Shown: in pieces, positions 44,877 to 55,337 of the stretch | How the letters are laid out: every line of letters starts with the position of its first letter | Position numbering within the stretch: position 1 is the stretch's first letter | Assembly: GCA_937776645.1 (NCBI GenBank) | Contig: CALMRI010000007.1 | Span: 62,001 to 126,000, forward strand | Direction of reading: 5' to 3' | DNA length: 64,000 nucleotides | DNA from: an uncultured Alphaproteobacteria bacterium | GTDB lineage: Bacteria; Pseudomonadota; Alphaproteobacteria; Thalassobaculales; Thalassobaculaceae | Position numbers and translations under genes: made by a program | The notes under the pieces: model-generated | Told to the model about the DNA's origin: nothing | Seen by the model: the letters and a program-made list of their open reading frames with translations, nothing else | The model's database searches: none

Positions 44877-46025
44877 TCAAGCGGCGGGAATCAGGCTTCG
44901 GCTGATGATTTCCTTCATGATCTCGGACGATCCGCCGGCGATCCGGGACATCCGGGCATCGGCCCAGGCCTTGGCGATCGGAACCTCCGCCATATAGCCA
45001 AAGCCGCCATGCAGTTGCAGGCAATCGTCGACCACACGGTTCAGCTCTTCGGTCGCGTGCAGTTTGGCGACCGCCGCATCCTCCGAGGTCAGCTTGCCGT
45101 CCATGTGCAACTCGATACAGCGATCGATGAAGGTTTGGGTCACCATGGCCGTGGTTTTCACCTCGGCAAGCTTGAAACGGGTGTTCTGGAAGTCGGCGAT
45201 ACGGCGACCGAAGGCCTTGCGATCGCTGGTATAGCTCAGGGTCTCGTCCAGGGCTGCGTGGATCGAGGCGGCGCAGCGCACGGCGACCACCAGGCGTTCC
45301 TGCGAGAGTTGCTGCATCAATTGCGCAAAACCGCGACCTTCCTGGCCGAGAAGATTGGTGATCGGTACTCGAACATCCTCGAAGAACAGTTCCGAGGTGT
45401 CCTGAGCATGACAGCCGAGTTTGTCCAGATTACGGCCGCGCTGAAATCCCTCGCGGCCTCCTTCGACCAGGATCAGCGACACCCCCTTGCCGCCTAGGGC
45501 CGGGTCGGTCTTGCAGGCGAGGATATAGAGATCGGCGATCTGGCCATTGGAAATATAGACCTTCTGGCCATTGATCACGAAGTGATTGCCGTCGCGATCT
45601 GCCCGGGTCTGGATCGCCTGCAGATCCGATCCCGCTGCCGGTTCGGTCATGCCGATCGCGAGGATGGTCTCGCCGGAGACTGCCTTGGGCAGCCATTTGT
45701 GCTTTTGCTCTTCGTTGCCATAGGCCTGGATATAGGGTGCGATAATATCCGAATGCAGGGCGAAGGCCGGGCCGCTGGCCCCGACCTTGGCCAGTTCCTC
45801 GATAACGATCGTACTGTGCAGGAAGTCGCCGCCCGGCCCACCATATTCCTCCGGTACCGAGCAACAAAGCAGGCCGTGTGCACCGGCGGCGCACCAGACG
45901 TCTCGGCTGACGACCCCGTCTTTTTCCCAGGCGTCGTGATATGGCACGATCTCCTTTTCGACGAAGCGGCGCACAGACTCCCGGAATATCTTGTGCTCCT
46001 CGGAAAACAGCGTTCTAGGAAGCAT
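44877..46025 (-). CDS. Acyl-CoA dehydrogenase
   Basis: A 382-residue FAD enzyme that oxidises acyl-CoA to 2-enoyl-CoA and passes electrons to ETF. Motifs are Ile-Gly-Met-Thr-Glu-Pro-Ala-Ala-Gly-Ser-Asp near residue 125, Val-Ile-Asn-Gly-Gln-Lys-Val-Tyr-Ile-Ser-Asn-Gly, Gln-Leu-His-Gly-Gly-Phe-Gly-Tyr, and the C-terminal Arg-Ile-Ala-Gly-Gly-Ser-Ser-Glu-Ile-Met with the second FAD contacts. Length fits medium- or short-branched-chain types. It is divergent from the SDR-DUF35-thiolase operon at 46203, with which it could form one beta-oxidation-like route. Confidence 0.93.
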   Translation of the reverse strand: MLPRTLFSEEHKIFRESVRRFVEKEIVPYHDAWEKDGVVSRDVWCAAGAHGLLCCSVPEEYGGPGGDFLHSTIVIEELAKVGASGPAFALHSDIIAPYIQAYGNEEQKHKWLPKAVSGETILAIGMTEPAAGSDLQAIQTRADRDGNHFVINGQKVYISNGQIADLYILACKTDPALGGKGVSLILVEGGREGFQRGRNLDKLGCHAQDTSELFFEDVRVPITNLLGQEGRGFAQLMQQLSQERLVVAVRCAASIHAALDETLSYTSDRKAFGRRIADFQNTRFKLAEVKTTAMVTQTFIDRCIELHMDGKLTSEDAAVAKLHATEELNRVVDDCLQLHGGFGYMAEVPIAKAWADARMSRIAGGSSEIMKEIISRSLIPAA

Positions 46026-46202
46026 TCGTGGACTCTCCCTCGCTCACCATGGGTGATCCGTTAGCTGATCACGCAGGCGATGGAATTCATTATTCATATC
46101 AAGTATTTGTATCATCGTAATCGGATCTCGGGGCAACCCGCAAGGCCGCGATGGCAGAATGCCGGACAGCGGTGACGTTGAGAACTTTGGGGAGTGAGCA
46201 AG

Positions 46203-47120
46203 ATGTCGAGCGGCAAGTTGTTGGAAGGCAAGGTTGCTTTGGTTACGGGTGCGGGACGGGGCATTGGCCGCGACTATGCGTTGGCCTTTGCGGCGTCGGG
46301 CGCGAAGATTTTGGTGAATGATCTTGGGGGCACCACCCAGGGTGAGGGCGCGGATCGTATCCCGGCCATGGAAGTGGCCAAGGAGATCGAGGATGCCGGC
46401 GGCACGGCGGTGGTCAATTTCAACAGTGTTGCCGACTTCAGCGCCGCCCAGGGCATGGTCGATCAATGCATGGAGGAACTTGGTGGACTTGATATCGTCG
46501 TCAACAATGCCGGTATTTTGCGCGACGTAATCTTCCACAAAATGACCGAGGAAGATTGGGACTCGGTGATCTCGGTGCATCTGAAGGGCAGCTTCAGCGT
46601 CAGCCGCGCCGCCGCCACGGTGTTTCGCGAGCAACAGTCCGGCTCCTTTATCCACATGACCTCAACCTCCGGGCTGATTGGCAACTTTGGCCAGGCGAAC
46701 TATGCCGCCGCCAAGCTAGGCATCGCTGGGCTGTCGAAATCGATCGCGCTGGACATGGGGCGGTTCAACGTGCGCTCCAACTGTATCTCGCCGTTTGCCT
46801 GGAGCCGGATGATCGGAACCATTCCGATTGCCGACGAGGCGCAGCGCGACCGGATCGAGAAACTGAAAACCATGACCACGGCCAAGATCGCGCCAGTAGC
46901 GGTGGCGCTTTGTGCGCCGGAATCCACAGTCACCGGCCAAATCTTCGGGGTGCGCAACAACGAAATCTTCCTGATGGGCCAGTCGCGACCGATCCGCTCG
47001 GTTCATCGCAGTGAGGGTTGGACGCCGGAGACTGTGCTGAACCATGCGATCCCGTCGATGCAAGCCAGCTTCTATCCGCTCGACCGCTCGCAGGACGTGT
47101 TCAGTTGGGATCCGATCTGA
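46203..47120 (+). CDS. SDR dehydrogenase, MFE-2-like (3-hydroxyacyl-CoA type)
   Basis: A 305-residue SDR with Thr-Gly-Ala-Gly-Arg-Gly-Ile-Gly-Arg-Asp-Tyr-Ala near residue 14, Leu-Val-Asn-Asp-Leu-Gly-Gly, Asn-Asn-Ala-Gly-Ile-Leu-Arg-Asp, and Asn-Tyr-Ala-Ala-Ala-Lys as the catalytic pair. The Arg-Asp-Tyr-Ala and Asn-Asp-Leu-Gly-Gly signatures and the C-terminal extension match the dehydrogenase of the peroxisomal multifunctional enzyme type 2 group. A 3-hydroxyacyl-CoA substrate is therefore likely. ATG 46203 follows GGGGAG by 8 bases. The DUF35 and thiolase genes follow on the same strand. Confidence 0.88.
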   Translation: MSSGKLLEGKVALVTGAGRGIGRDYALAFAASGAKILVNDLGGTTQGEGADRIPAMEVAKEIEDAGGTAVVNFNSVADFSAAQGMVDQCMEELGGLDIVVNNAGILRDVIFHKMTEEDWDSVISVHLKGSFSVSRAAATVFREQQSGSFIHMTSTSGLIGNFGQANYAAAKLGIAGLSKSIALDMGRFNVRSNCISPFAWSRMIGTIPIADEAQRDRIEKLKTMTTAKIAPVAVALCAPESTVTGQIFGVRNNEIFLMGQSRPIRSVHRSEGWTPETVLNHAIPSMQASFYPLDRSQDVFSWDPI

Positions 47121-47181
47121 TCAGCCGATCCTTCCGGGATCTTGCCGGTAAGTGAACCACTGAACGAAATGGAGCCAGGAC

Positions 47182-47595
47182 ATGGCAAACGGAGAACGTG
47201 AGCTGCCTCGGCCGACGCCGGAGACGCAGAATTTCTGGGACGGCACCAAGGCGGGGGAGCTGCGCCTTCAGCAATGTGGTGATTGTGAGAATGTCTATTT
47301 TCCGCCGCGCCACTTTTGCCCGGGCTGCGGATCGAAGAGTGTCGCGGTGCTGAGGGCCTCGGGCCGCGCCACCTTGCACAGCTACGTCATCTCGCATCTG
47401 CCGGCGCCAGGCTTTGAGCCGCCCTATGCAATCGCTGTGGCTAAGCTCGACGAAGGACCGAAGATGATGTGCAACATCGTCGACTGCCCGCAGACCCCGG
47501 TGGCTTTGGTGATCGACATGCCGCTTGAGGTCAGCTTCGAGAAGATCAATGACGACATCACCTTGGCCCAGTTCAAGCCGGTCAGAGGACAATGA
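47182..47595 (+). CDS. Zn-ribbon OB-fold protein (DUF35)
   Basis: A 137-residue protein with an N-terminal helix, a rubredoxin-like zinc ribbon (Cys-Gly-Asp-Cys near residue 32 and Cys-Pro-Gly-Cys near 49), and an OB-fold. DUF35 proteins are obligate partners of SCPx- and HMG-CoA-synthase-like thiolases and help to bind or transfer acyl-CoA. Its stop TGA lies one base before the start of the thiolase gene, which supports a complex of the two products. Confidence 0.92.
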   Translation: MANGERELPRPTPETQNFWDGTKAGELRLQQCGDCENVYFPPRHFCPGCGSKSVAVLRASGRATLHSYVISHLPAPGFEPPYAIAVAKLDEGPKMMCNIVDCPQTPVALVIDMPLEVSFEKINDDITLAQFKPVRGQ

Positions 47596-47596
47596 G

Positions 47597-48736
47597 ATGA
47601 AGCGCAATTCCGTTGCCATCGTCGGCGCCGCCGAGACCACCGAGCTGGGCAAGGTTCCGACTATGTCCCAGGTGCAGTTGCACGCCGACGCGGCGCTAAA
47701 CGCGCTCGCGGATGCGGGCCTGAAGCTCTCTGACATCGACGGGGTCGCCACCGGCGGTCATAACGCCGTCGAGATCGCGCATTACCTGGGCATCGTGCCA
47801 AAATGGCTCGACGGCACTTCGGTTGGCGGTTGTTCGTTCATGTTGCTGGTTCGCCATGCCGCCGCGGCGATCAACGAAGGACTCTGTAACACCGTGCTGA
47901 TCACCCATGGCGAGAGCGGTCGGTCGGGCTTGGGACGCCATGGCTCGTCGATCTTTCCGTCGTTGTTTCAACAACAGTTCGAGCGACCCTTTGGCGTTAC
48001 CCGTCCCCCGACCATGTTCACCATTCCGGTGCTGCGCTACATGAAGGACTTTGATCTGAGCGAGGAAACCTTGGCCATGGTCCCGGTGGTGCAGCGAGAA
48101 TGGGCCGGCAAGAACCCGCGTGCCAGTTTTAAGGACCCGATCACCGTCGACGATGTGCTGAACTCGAAGATGATCTGCTATCCGTTCCGGCTGCTGATGT
48201 GTTGTCTGGTGACTGATGGTGGCGGGGCGTTGATCCTGACCAAAGCGGATCGCGCTAAGGACATGCCGCAAAAGCCGGTCTATATCCGCGGTACCGGCGA
48301 GAGCGCAGAAACGCCGATGATCAGCCAGATGGCCGATTTCACCTCCTCGGCGGCATTTAAGGTTTCCGGCCAGCAGGCATTTGAATCCGCCGGGATCAGT
48401 CACTCTGACGTTGATCATCTGATGATCTATGACGCGTTCGCGCATCTGCCGATCTACGGACTCGAGGATCTCGGCTTCGTCGGCCGGGGCGAGGCGGGTC
48501 CGTTCATCGCCGACGGCAACACTAGGCCCGGTGGCAAGCTGCCGATGAACACCAATGGCGGCGGCCTCAGCTATATGCATTCCGGCATGTACGGCATGTA
48601 TGCGCTGCAGGAAGGTGTCCGGCAAATGCGCAGCACCGCCTCGGCCCAGGTTCCGGGCGCCGAAATCTCGGTGGTCCATGGCGTCGGGGGCATGTTTAGT
48701 GCCAGCGGCACGATTGTGATGACCAACGTGGCGTAA
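47597..48736 (+). CDS. Thiolase family protein (SCPx-type)
   Basis: A 379-residue thiolase of the sterol-carrier-protein-x branch, cleaving 3-ketoacyl-CoA or making a related C-C bond. From ATG 47597 it has Ile-Val-Gly-Ala-Ala-Glu-Thr, the nucleophile Cys in Ser-Val-Gly-Gly-Cys-Ser-Phe near residue 80, Met-Ile-Tyr-Asp-Ala-Phe in the C domain, Asn-Thr-Asn-Gly-Gly-Gly near residue 316, and Gly-Val-Gly-Gly-Met-Phe at the C-terminus. A longer frame from 47525 overlaps the DUF35 gene. Bases 48737-48987 downstream hold no gene I can support. Confidence 0.92.
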   Translation: MKRNSVAIVGAAETTELGKVPTMSQVQLHADAALNALADAGLKLSDIDGVATGGHNAVEIAHYLGIVPKWLDGTSVGGCSFMLLVRHAAAAINEGLCNTVLITHGESGRSGLGRHGSSIFPSLFQQQFERPFGVTRPPTMFTIPVLRYMKDFDLSEETLAMVPVVQREWAGKNPRASFKDPITVDDVLNSKMICYPFRLLMCCLVTDGGGALILTKADRAKDMPQKPVYIRGTGESAETPMISQMADFTSSAAFKVSGQQAFESAGISHSDVDHLMIYDAFAHLPIYGLEDLGFVGRGEAGPFIADGNTRPGGKLPMNTNGGGLSYMHSGMYGMYALQEGVRQMRSTASAQVPGAEISVVHGVGGMFSASGTIVMTNVA

Positions 48737-48987
48737 CGGTAGGATTGATTGGGGAGTGGGCGGGTTGGTTCACTTCCCCAAGACTTTTTCCGCAACCCGA
48801 AAACCGATATGAAAACCCTGCCCGTCACGGTGAACTTGCTCGGGCATGGGGCCTCCCGTTCGCGAGTACGATGGGTGAGATTTTACCGACCGGATGACAG
48901 TCACGATAGGGCAAGCCGGGGGCGGCGCATCGCCAGGTGACCATCCTCTATTTTTCGTCATCCCACCATCGTCCCCCCGCTGTGTAG

Positions 48988-49498
48988 TCACGTTCCAAGT
49001 GCAACACGGTTAAGGGTCTTGGTGAACAGCTCGCTTGGGGTTTTGAAGCCGAGGTAGGAAACGCCGGAGCCTGCCGATGGGGTTCTCGATCCCTCCTTTC
49101 TGCCACGGCGCTTAGAGATTACGAAAGGAAGTCGCCCTATGGAGCTCATAATGGAGCGCGTTCTCGGTTCTGTCATCGATGGCCAGGGTGCGTCGCAGGT
49201 TGGCGGGCATCGGGTCGAATAGACGGGCTAGGTTGTCCCGCGTCGTTGGCACGGAGTGGTTCGGTTGGCGAATGATCTTGGTCAATCGGGATGTGCGTTC
49301 GTCATCGATGAGATGGATATTGCTCGATTGACGGAACAACATCGGATCCGCCACCCGATGGTCGATAGAGGGATAGATAGCCTAGTGACTGATCACTGTG
49401 CAACCGTGCTCCAGCGCCAGTGCGGCTCAATACTCAACGTGCGCCGAAGCAGCCGGCCAATCACTCATAAGCTGGAGCTGCGCATAATAACTTCCCAT
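48988..49498 (-). pseudogene. IS30-family transposase remnant
   Basis: Fragments in the right order on the minus strand: Met-Gly-Ser-Tyr-Tyr-Ala-Gln-Leu at 49498 (the usual IS30 start), a helix-turn-helix trace ending in a stop, Phe-Asp-Pro-Met-Pro-Ala-Asn-Leu-Arg-Arg-Thr-Leu with Asn-Ala-Leu-His-Tyr-Glu-Leu-His near 49150, Pro-Trp-Gln-Lys-Gly-Gly-Ile-Glu-Asn (the DDE Glu) in another frame, and Gly-Phe-Lys-Thr-Pro-Ser-Glu-Leu-Phe near the end. Stops, frameshifts and deletions make it half the usual length. It marks an old insertion between the thiolase gene and the atp operon. Confidence 0.78.
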
Positions 49499-49558
49499 CG
49501 CAAAACCAGTCGAAACTGGTCTCGCACTTGATCCGTGGATTTAAGCAGCCCATTCGGC

Positions 49559-49598
49559 CACCCCCGTCATCCCACCCTGTGGCGGGATGACGGGGGTG
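49559..49598. repeat. Strong GTCATCCC hairpin
   Basis: CACCCCCGTCATCCC at 49559-49573 is matched exactly in reverse at 49584-49598. With two more pairs after one mismatch this makes an 18-position stem with a 4-base loop. It resembles the hairpin at 16921-16964. It may be an intergenic palindrome or a terminator; no T-run follows. Confidence 0.6.
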
Positions 49599-49702
49599 AG
49601 GTGATGACGGGCCACGCTGACTGAAGGATTTAGGGGCGGGTCGTGGCAAAAAATAACCTCATTGACCGGCCCGGCGGAGGCGCGCGGCGATGGCTGTAAC
49701 GG

Positions 49703-49752
49703 AGCCGGTTTGGGACGAACCGGCTGGGCGTTGATTTTCCTTCAAAAATCAA
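49703..49752 (+). promoter_or_regulatory. Two hairpins in the leader of the atp operon
   Basis: The 344 bases 49599-49942 precede atpH. AGCCGGTT-TGGGACG-AACCGGCT (49703-49725) and TTGATTTT-CCTTCA-AAAATCAA (49731-49752) can each fold. They probably lie in the 5' region of the operon and could affect its expression or end incoming transcription. I cannot point to a promoter with confidence. Confidence 0.35.
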
Positions 49753-49942
49753 AGATCTATCGGGTGAATCCACGCCTGATGGTTTCCCCGGTCCCGACCG
49801 CTTGCACCCCCCCAATGTCTATGCTAGGAAACCGCCGCGTCCGGGCGGGGAGGGTTCGGCGTCTCGTGATGCCGTGCCGTGGTGTTTCAAGCGGCGTTGA
49901 TCGCGGGTTGATATCTCTAAAATCTGTAAGGGGCAGTCCCTG

Positions 49943-50494
49943 GTGGCTTCCAATTCGCAAGGTCTCGCGGCACGTTATGCATCGGCTCTGTTTGAGTTGG
50001 CTGAGAACGAACGCGCGCTTGATGATGTTGCCGCGAACCTCGTGCAATTGCGGCAGTTGATCGCTGAGAGTCCGGAACTGGAGCGGCTGGTCCGCTCGCC
50101 GGCGTTAAGCCGGGAAGATCAGGCCAAGGGTGTGGCGGCGGTGTTGGAACAAGGCGACGCCCATGCATTGACCCTGAAATTCGTCGGCTCCGTGACGATG
50201 AACCGACGGTTGTTCATCATCGATGACATGATTAAGGAATTTCTCGCTGAGCTGGCTCGGCGCCGGGGTGAGGTTGCGGCTGACGTGACCTCCGCCGTTG
50301 AACTGGGCCAGGCACAGGTAGACGCCGTAACAACGGCGCTTCGCGAGGCTGTCGGCCAGAAGGTGGCCGTCAATCTTGCGATTGACCCATCTTTGATCGG
50401 CGGTCTGATCGTGCGCGTTGGGTCGCGCATGGTCGACAGTTCGATCCGTACCAAATTGCAACGGCTACAATTTGCCATGAAGGGTGTAGGCTGA
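49943..50494 (+). CDS. atpH: F1Fo ATP synthase subunit delta
   Basis: A 183-residue delta subunit, which ties the F1 head to the peripheral stalk. It has the [10 protein letters not shown] opening near residue 10, an N-terminal helical domain, and the [16 protein letters not shown] segment near residue 150, typical of the family. The start is GTG 49943, with GGGG ahead. The stop and the atpA start overlap as TGATG. The Fo genes are not present next to it, as is usual in Alphaproteobacteria, where they lie elsewhere. Confidence 0.95.
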   Translation: MASNSQGLAARYASALFELAENERALDDVAANLVQLRQLIAESPELERLVRSPALSREDQAKGVAAVLEQGDAHALTLKFVGSVTMNRRLFIIDDMIKEFLAELARRRGEVAADVTSAVELGQAQVDAVTTALREAVGQKVAVNLAIDPSLIGGLIVRVGSRMVDSSIRTKLQRLQFAMKGVG

Positions 50495-52029
50495 TGGATA
50501 TCCGCGCCGCCGAGATCTCCTCGATCCTCAAGGACCAGATTGCCAATTTTGGATCTGAGGCGGAAGTAGCCGAGGTTGGCCAGGTGCTGTCTGTTGGTGA
50601 CGGAATTGCGCGCGTTTACGGGCTGGACAAGGTTCAGGCTGGCGAAATGGTCGAATTCCCCCATGGCATTCAGGGCATGGCGCTGAACCTCGAGAGCGAC
50701 AATGTCGGTATCGTGATCTTCGGCGACGACCGGAATATTAAAGAAGGCGACACGGTCAAGCGGACCGGCACCATCGTCGACGTCCCGGTCGGCAAGGGCC
50801 TGCTAGGACGCGTGGTCGATCCGCTCGGTAATCCGATCGACGGCAAGGGGCCGATTGTGTCGGACGAGCGCCGCCGGGTCGAGGTCAAGGCGCCGGGCAT
50901 CATGCCGCGCAAGGGCGTGCATGAGCCGATGCAAACCGGCCTGAAGGCGATCGACAGTTTGATCCCGGTTGGCCGTGGCCAGCGTGAATTGATCATCGGT
51001 GACCGCCAGACCGGCAAGACCGCCATCGCGATTGACACCTTCATTAATCAGAAGTCGATCAATGACGCGGCCGGCGACGATGATTCCAAAAAGCTGTTTT
51101 GTATCTATGTCGCTATCGGCCAAAAGCGCTCGACCGTCGCGCAGATTGTGAAAACCCTCACCGATTACGGCGCGATGGAATACACTGTCGTCGTGGCCTC
51201 GACCGCGTCTGAGCCGGCGCCGATGCAGTTTCTGGCGCCCTATGCTGGTTGCACGATGGGCGAGTATTTTCGCGATAACGCAATGCATGCGTTGATCGTT
51301 TATGATGATCTTTCCAAGCAGGCGGTGGCGTATCGCCAAATGTCGCTGTTGCTGCGCCGGCCACCGGGACGCGAGGCTTATCCGGGTGATGTGTTCTACA
51401 TTCACTCACGGTTGCTGGAACGCGCGGCGAAGATGAATGATGAGCACGGCGCGGGCTCGATGACTGCCCTGCCAGTCATCGAGACCCAGGCTGGTGACGT
51501 TTCCGCCTATATCCCGACCAACGTGATTTCGATCACCGATGGCCAGATCTTCCTGGAAACCGAGCTGTTCTATCGCGGCATTCGCCCGGCGGTGAATGTC
51601 GGCCTGTCGGTCAGCCGGGTTGGCTCCGCCGCGCAGATCAAGGCGATGAAGCAGGTTGCCGGACGAATCAAGCTGGAACTGGCGCAGTACCGCGAGATGG
51701 CTGCCTTCGCGCAGTTCGCCTCCGACCTCGACCCGGCGACCCAACGGTTGCTGGCCCGGGGCGTGCGCCTGACCGAATTGCTGAAGCAACCGCAATACGC
51801 GCCGATGCCGATCGAGGAACAGGTGGTTTCGATCTTCGCCGGCGTGCGCGGCTATTTGGATGGTGTTGAAATCAACCAGGTGACACGGTTTGAGCAGGGA
51901 CTTCTCTCGGATGTTAAAGCCAATGCGCCCGACATCCTGACGGCGATCCGCAATGAGAAGGAATTGAGTGACGATACGGACAAGAAATTGGCCGAGTTTG
52001 TCGCCGCCTACACCAAGAAATTTGCCTGA
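50494..52029 (+). CDS. atpA: F1Fo ATP synthase subunit alpha
   Basis: The 511-residue non-catalytic nucleotide-binding subunit of F1. It has the N-terminal Ala-Glu-Ile-Ser-Ser-Ile-Leu-Lys, Walker A Gly-Asp-Arg-Gln-Thr-Gly-Lys-Thr near residue 170, Ala-Ile-Gly-Gln-Lys-Arg-Ser-Thr-Val, and the Arg finger region Ser-Val-Ser-Arg-Val-Gly-Ser-Ala-Ala near residue 373. Full length, with clean ends, between atpH and atpG. Confidence 0.98.
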   Translation: MDIRAAEISSILKDQIANFGSEAEVAEVGQVLSVGDGIARVYGLDKVQAGEMVEFPHGIQGMALNLESDNVGIVIFGDDRNIKEGDTVKRTGTIVDVPVGKGLLGRVVDPLGNPIDGKGPIVSDERRRVEVKAPGIMPRKGVHEPMQTGLKAIDSLIPVGRGQRELIIGDRQTGKTAIAIDTFINQKSINDAAGDDDSKKLFCIYVAIGQKRSTVAQIVKTLTDYGAMEYTVVVASTASEPAPMQFLAPYAGCTMGEYFRDNAMHALIVYDDLSKQAVAYRQMSLLLRRPPGREAYPGDVFYIHSRLLERAAKMNDEHGAGSMTALPVIETQAGDVSAYIPTNVISITDGQIFLETELFYRGIRPAVNVGLSVSRVGSAAQIKAMKQVAGRIKLELAQYREMAAFAQFASDLDPATQRLLARGVRLTELLKQPQYAPMPIEEQVVSIFAGVRGYLDGVEINQVTRFEQGLLSDVKANAPDILTAIRNEKELSDDTDKKLAEFVAAYTKKFA

Positions 52030-52067
52030 GCCTGGGCTCGTAGCGCCGTATCCGGCCAGGAGACAGT

Positions 52068-52937
52068 ATGCCAAGTCTCAAGGACCTAAAACTTCGGATC
52101 AACAGCGTCAAGTCGACGCAAAAGATCACATCGGCCATGAAGATGGTCGCGGCCGCGAAATTGCGCCGCGCTCAGGAACAGGCCGAAGCCGCGCGTCCCT
52201 ATTCGGTGCGTATGGATCGTATGATTGCCTCGCTGGCCGACAAGTCCAGCGGCGTGGGGGGACCGAAACTTCTGTCCGGAACCGGCGCTGACGACTCGCA
52301 TCTGCTGGTCGTCATGACCGCTGATCGCGGCCTGTGCGGTGGTTTCAACACCAGTATCGTGCGGGCCACGCGCAAACGGATCGGGGCATTGGAGCAGGAT
52401 GGTAAGAAGGTCCGGCTGATCTGTGTCGGCCGTAAGGGCAAGGATCAGTTGCGCCGTGATTATGCCAGTTTGATCACCGATACGATCGAGGGCGTTACCC
52501 GCAAAAAGGTGGAGTTTTCCAGCGCCGCCGATATAGGCGGCCGGTTGCTGCAAATGTATGAGAACGGCGAGTTCGACATCTGTACGATCATTTACAACCG
52601 CTTTCAGTCGGCGATGACGCAGATTGTCACGGAACAGCAAATCATTCCGGCAAGCGTGCCCGAAGAGGCTGATGGCGTCGCTGGACTTTATGAATACGAG
52701 CCGGACGAAGAGGGTATCCTGGCCGAGCTGCTGCCGCGCAACGTCGCGACGCAGATTTTCTCGGCGTTGCTGGAGAATACCGCCAGCGAGCATGGAGCCC
52801 GGATGAGCGCGATGGATAGCGCGACCCGTAATGCAGGCGAAATGATCGACAAGTTAACGCTGACCTATAACCGCACGCGTCAAGGCATTATCACCAAGGA
52901 GCTGATCGAGATCATCTCCGGTGCCGAAGCGCTTTAG
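52068..52937 (+). CDS. atpG: F1Fo ATP synthase subunit gamma
   Basis: The 289-residue central rotor shaft of F1. It has the N-terminal helix with [12 protein letters not shown] near residue 20, Asp-Arg-Gly-Leu-Cys-Gly-Gly-Phe-Asn near residue 85, and the C-terminal helix with [12 protein letters not shown]. All are standard. It starts 38 bases after atpA with a GGAGA site. Confidence 0.97.
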   Translation: MPSLKDLKLRINSVKSTQKITSAMKMVAAAKLRRAQEQAEAARPYSVRMDRMIASLADKSSGVGGPKLLSGTGADDSHLLVVMTADRGLCGGFNTSIVRATRKRIGALEQDGKKVRLICVGRKGKDQLRRDYASLITDTIEGVTRKKVEFSSAADIGGRLLQMYENGEFDICTIIYNRFQSAMTQIVTEQQIIPASVPEEADGVAGLYEYEPDEEGILAELLPRNVATQIFSALLENTASEHGARMSAMDSATRNAGEMIDKLTLTYNRTRQGIITKELIEIISGAEAL

Positions 52938-52969
52938 GCGCGACGGCGAGAGAACAGCGGCGACAGTAA

Positions 52970-54451
<1,482 letters not shown>

Positions 54452-54478
54452 GGGCGCTGAAACCGCGGAGCCGCAGCA

Positions 54479-54892
54479 ATGTCCGATACAACAATGTTCG
54501 AGTTGGTCTCGCCCGAACGCCTGCTGATGTCCCGTGACGTGAGCATGGTCGTGGTCCCCGGAGGCGAGGGCTTTTTTGGCGTATTGCCGCGCCATTCGCC
54601 GCTGCTCTCGACGCTGGTGCCCGGGGTGATTGATGTCTATGAAAATGACTCGATCACCGATCGTATTTTCGTCGCCGGTGGGTTCGCCGAAGTGACCGGG
54701 GACCGCTGCACGGTCCTGGCGGAGGAAGCGGTGGCGGTGGCCGATCTCGACGTTGAGGCGGCTGACCAGCGGGTGGCGGATTTACGCGATAATTTGAAGG
54801 ACGCCATCGGAAGCGAGGCGGATCGCCTAATCCGTCGCATCGCTGAGCTGGAAGCTGTGGCAGTCGCCATGAAATTCGCCAAGAGCAGCTGA
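54479..54892 (+). CDS. atpC: F1Fo ATP synthase subunit epsilon
   Basis: The 137-residue subunit at the foot of the central shaft, which restrains ATP hydrolysis. It has the beta-sandwich domain with Phe-Glu-Leu-Val-Ser-Pro-Glu-Arg, Val-Val-Pro-Gly-Gly-Glu-Gly-Phe-Phe-Gly-Val-Leu and Gly-Gly-Phe-Ala-Glu-Val, then a C-terminal helical part rich in Glu and Asp. It ends the operon, 27 bases after atpD and 13 bases before a terminator hairpin. Confidence 0.95.
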   Translation: MSDTTMFELVSPERLLMSRDVSMVVVPGGEGFFGVLPRHSPLLSTLVPGVIDVYENDSITDRIFVAGGFAEVTGDRCTVLAEEAVAVADLDVEAADQRVADLRDNLKDAIGSEADRLIRRIAELEAVAVAMKFAKSS

Positions 54893-54905
54893 AAGTAGCG
54901 GCGCT

Positions 54906-54923
54906 GGAGGCGTCGCCTCCTTT
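54906..54923 (+). terminator. Terminator of the atp operon
   Basis: GGAGGC-GTC-GCCTCC forms a 6-bp GC stem with a 3-base loop, followed by TTTAGG. It lies 13 bases past the atpC stop. The T-run is short. Confidence 0.6.
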
Positions 54924-55337
54924 AGGCTCGGTTTGGAATTCAAATCTCTATACTGCCATAGTCGGGGTGATTGCTGTTTCCGGCGGTGACGGCTGGTCAT
55001 GGCGTGAGATTTGTAGCACGCTACCTGATTTTTTATCGGTTATGATCCTTGTTCTTAGGCCGGGCATCTACTTGGCCCGGGGCTTGGCGTCTTGGATCTC
55101 CGGGTCGGGCTTTGGACTGACCGGCCTTGGCCGGCTAGATTTTCAGATTGTGTATTTAGGCGCCGGTCGTCGGGCGTTGCGTAATGCAAGTGCCGGCGAC
55201 GGGGCGATCTCCGCCGAAGCCACCTATCAACTTTCGGATCTTCGGCTGGGCCGTTTGGGTTCGCTCAGCGTGAGCGGCCTGACGATGCGCGCGTGCCACA
55301 CGCAAGCTTGTTGGTCGGGTTAAACCGGGAGGCTGGT
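54924..55337. other. Intergenic stretch with no supported gene
   Basis: 414 bases between the atp terminator and the end of the FlmG-like gene. A 118-codon open frame runs from GTG 54967 to 55323 on the plus strand, but its Gly/Leu/Ser-rich sequence shows no domain, and no convincing ribosome site lies ahead of it. I do not count it as a gene. Confidence 0.5.

Noticed and set aside
48770-48991. A 73-codon minus-strand open frame beyond the thiolase gene
   Set aside because: No family is recognisable and no start signal is visible. It lies beside the IS30 remnant, so it may be leftover flanking sequence.
49505-49520. ACCAGT-CGAA-ACTGGT hairpin upstream of the IS30 remnant as a terminal repeat
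   Set aside because: It is short and I could not find a matching end on the other side of the remnant.
54967-55323. A 118-codon open frame on the plus strand after the atp operon
   Set aside because: It starts at GTG without a ribosome site and has a skewed Gly/Leu/Ser composition with no recognisable domain; chance open frames of this length are common in GC-rich DNA.
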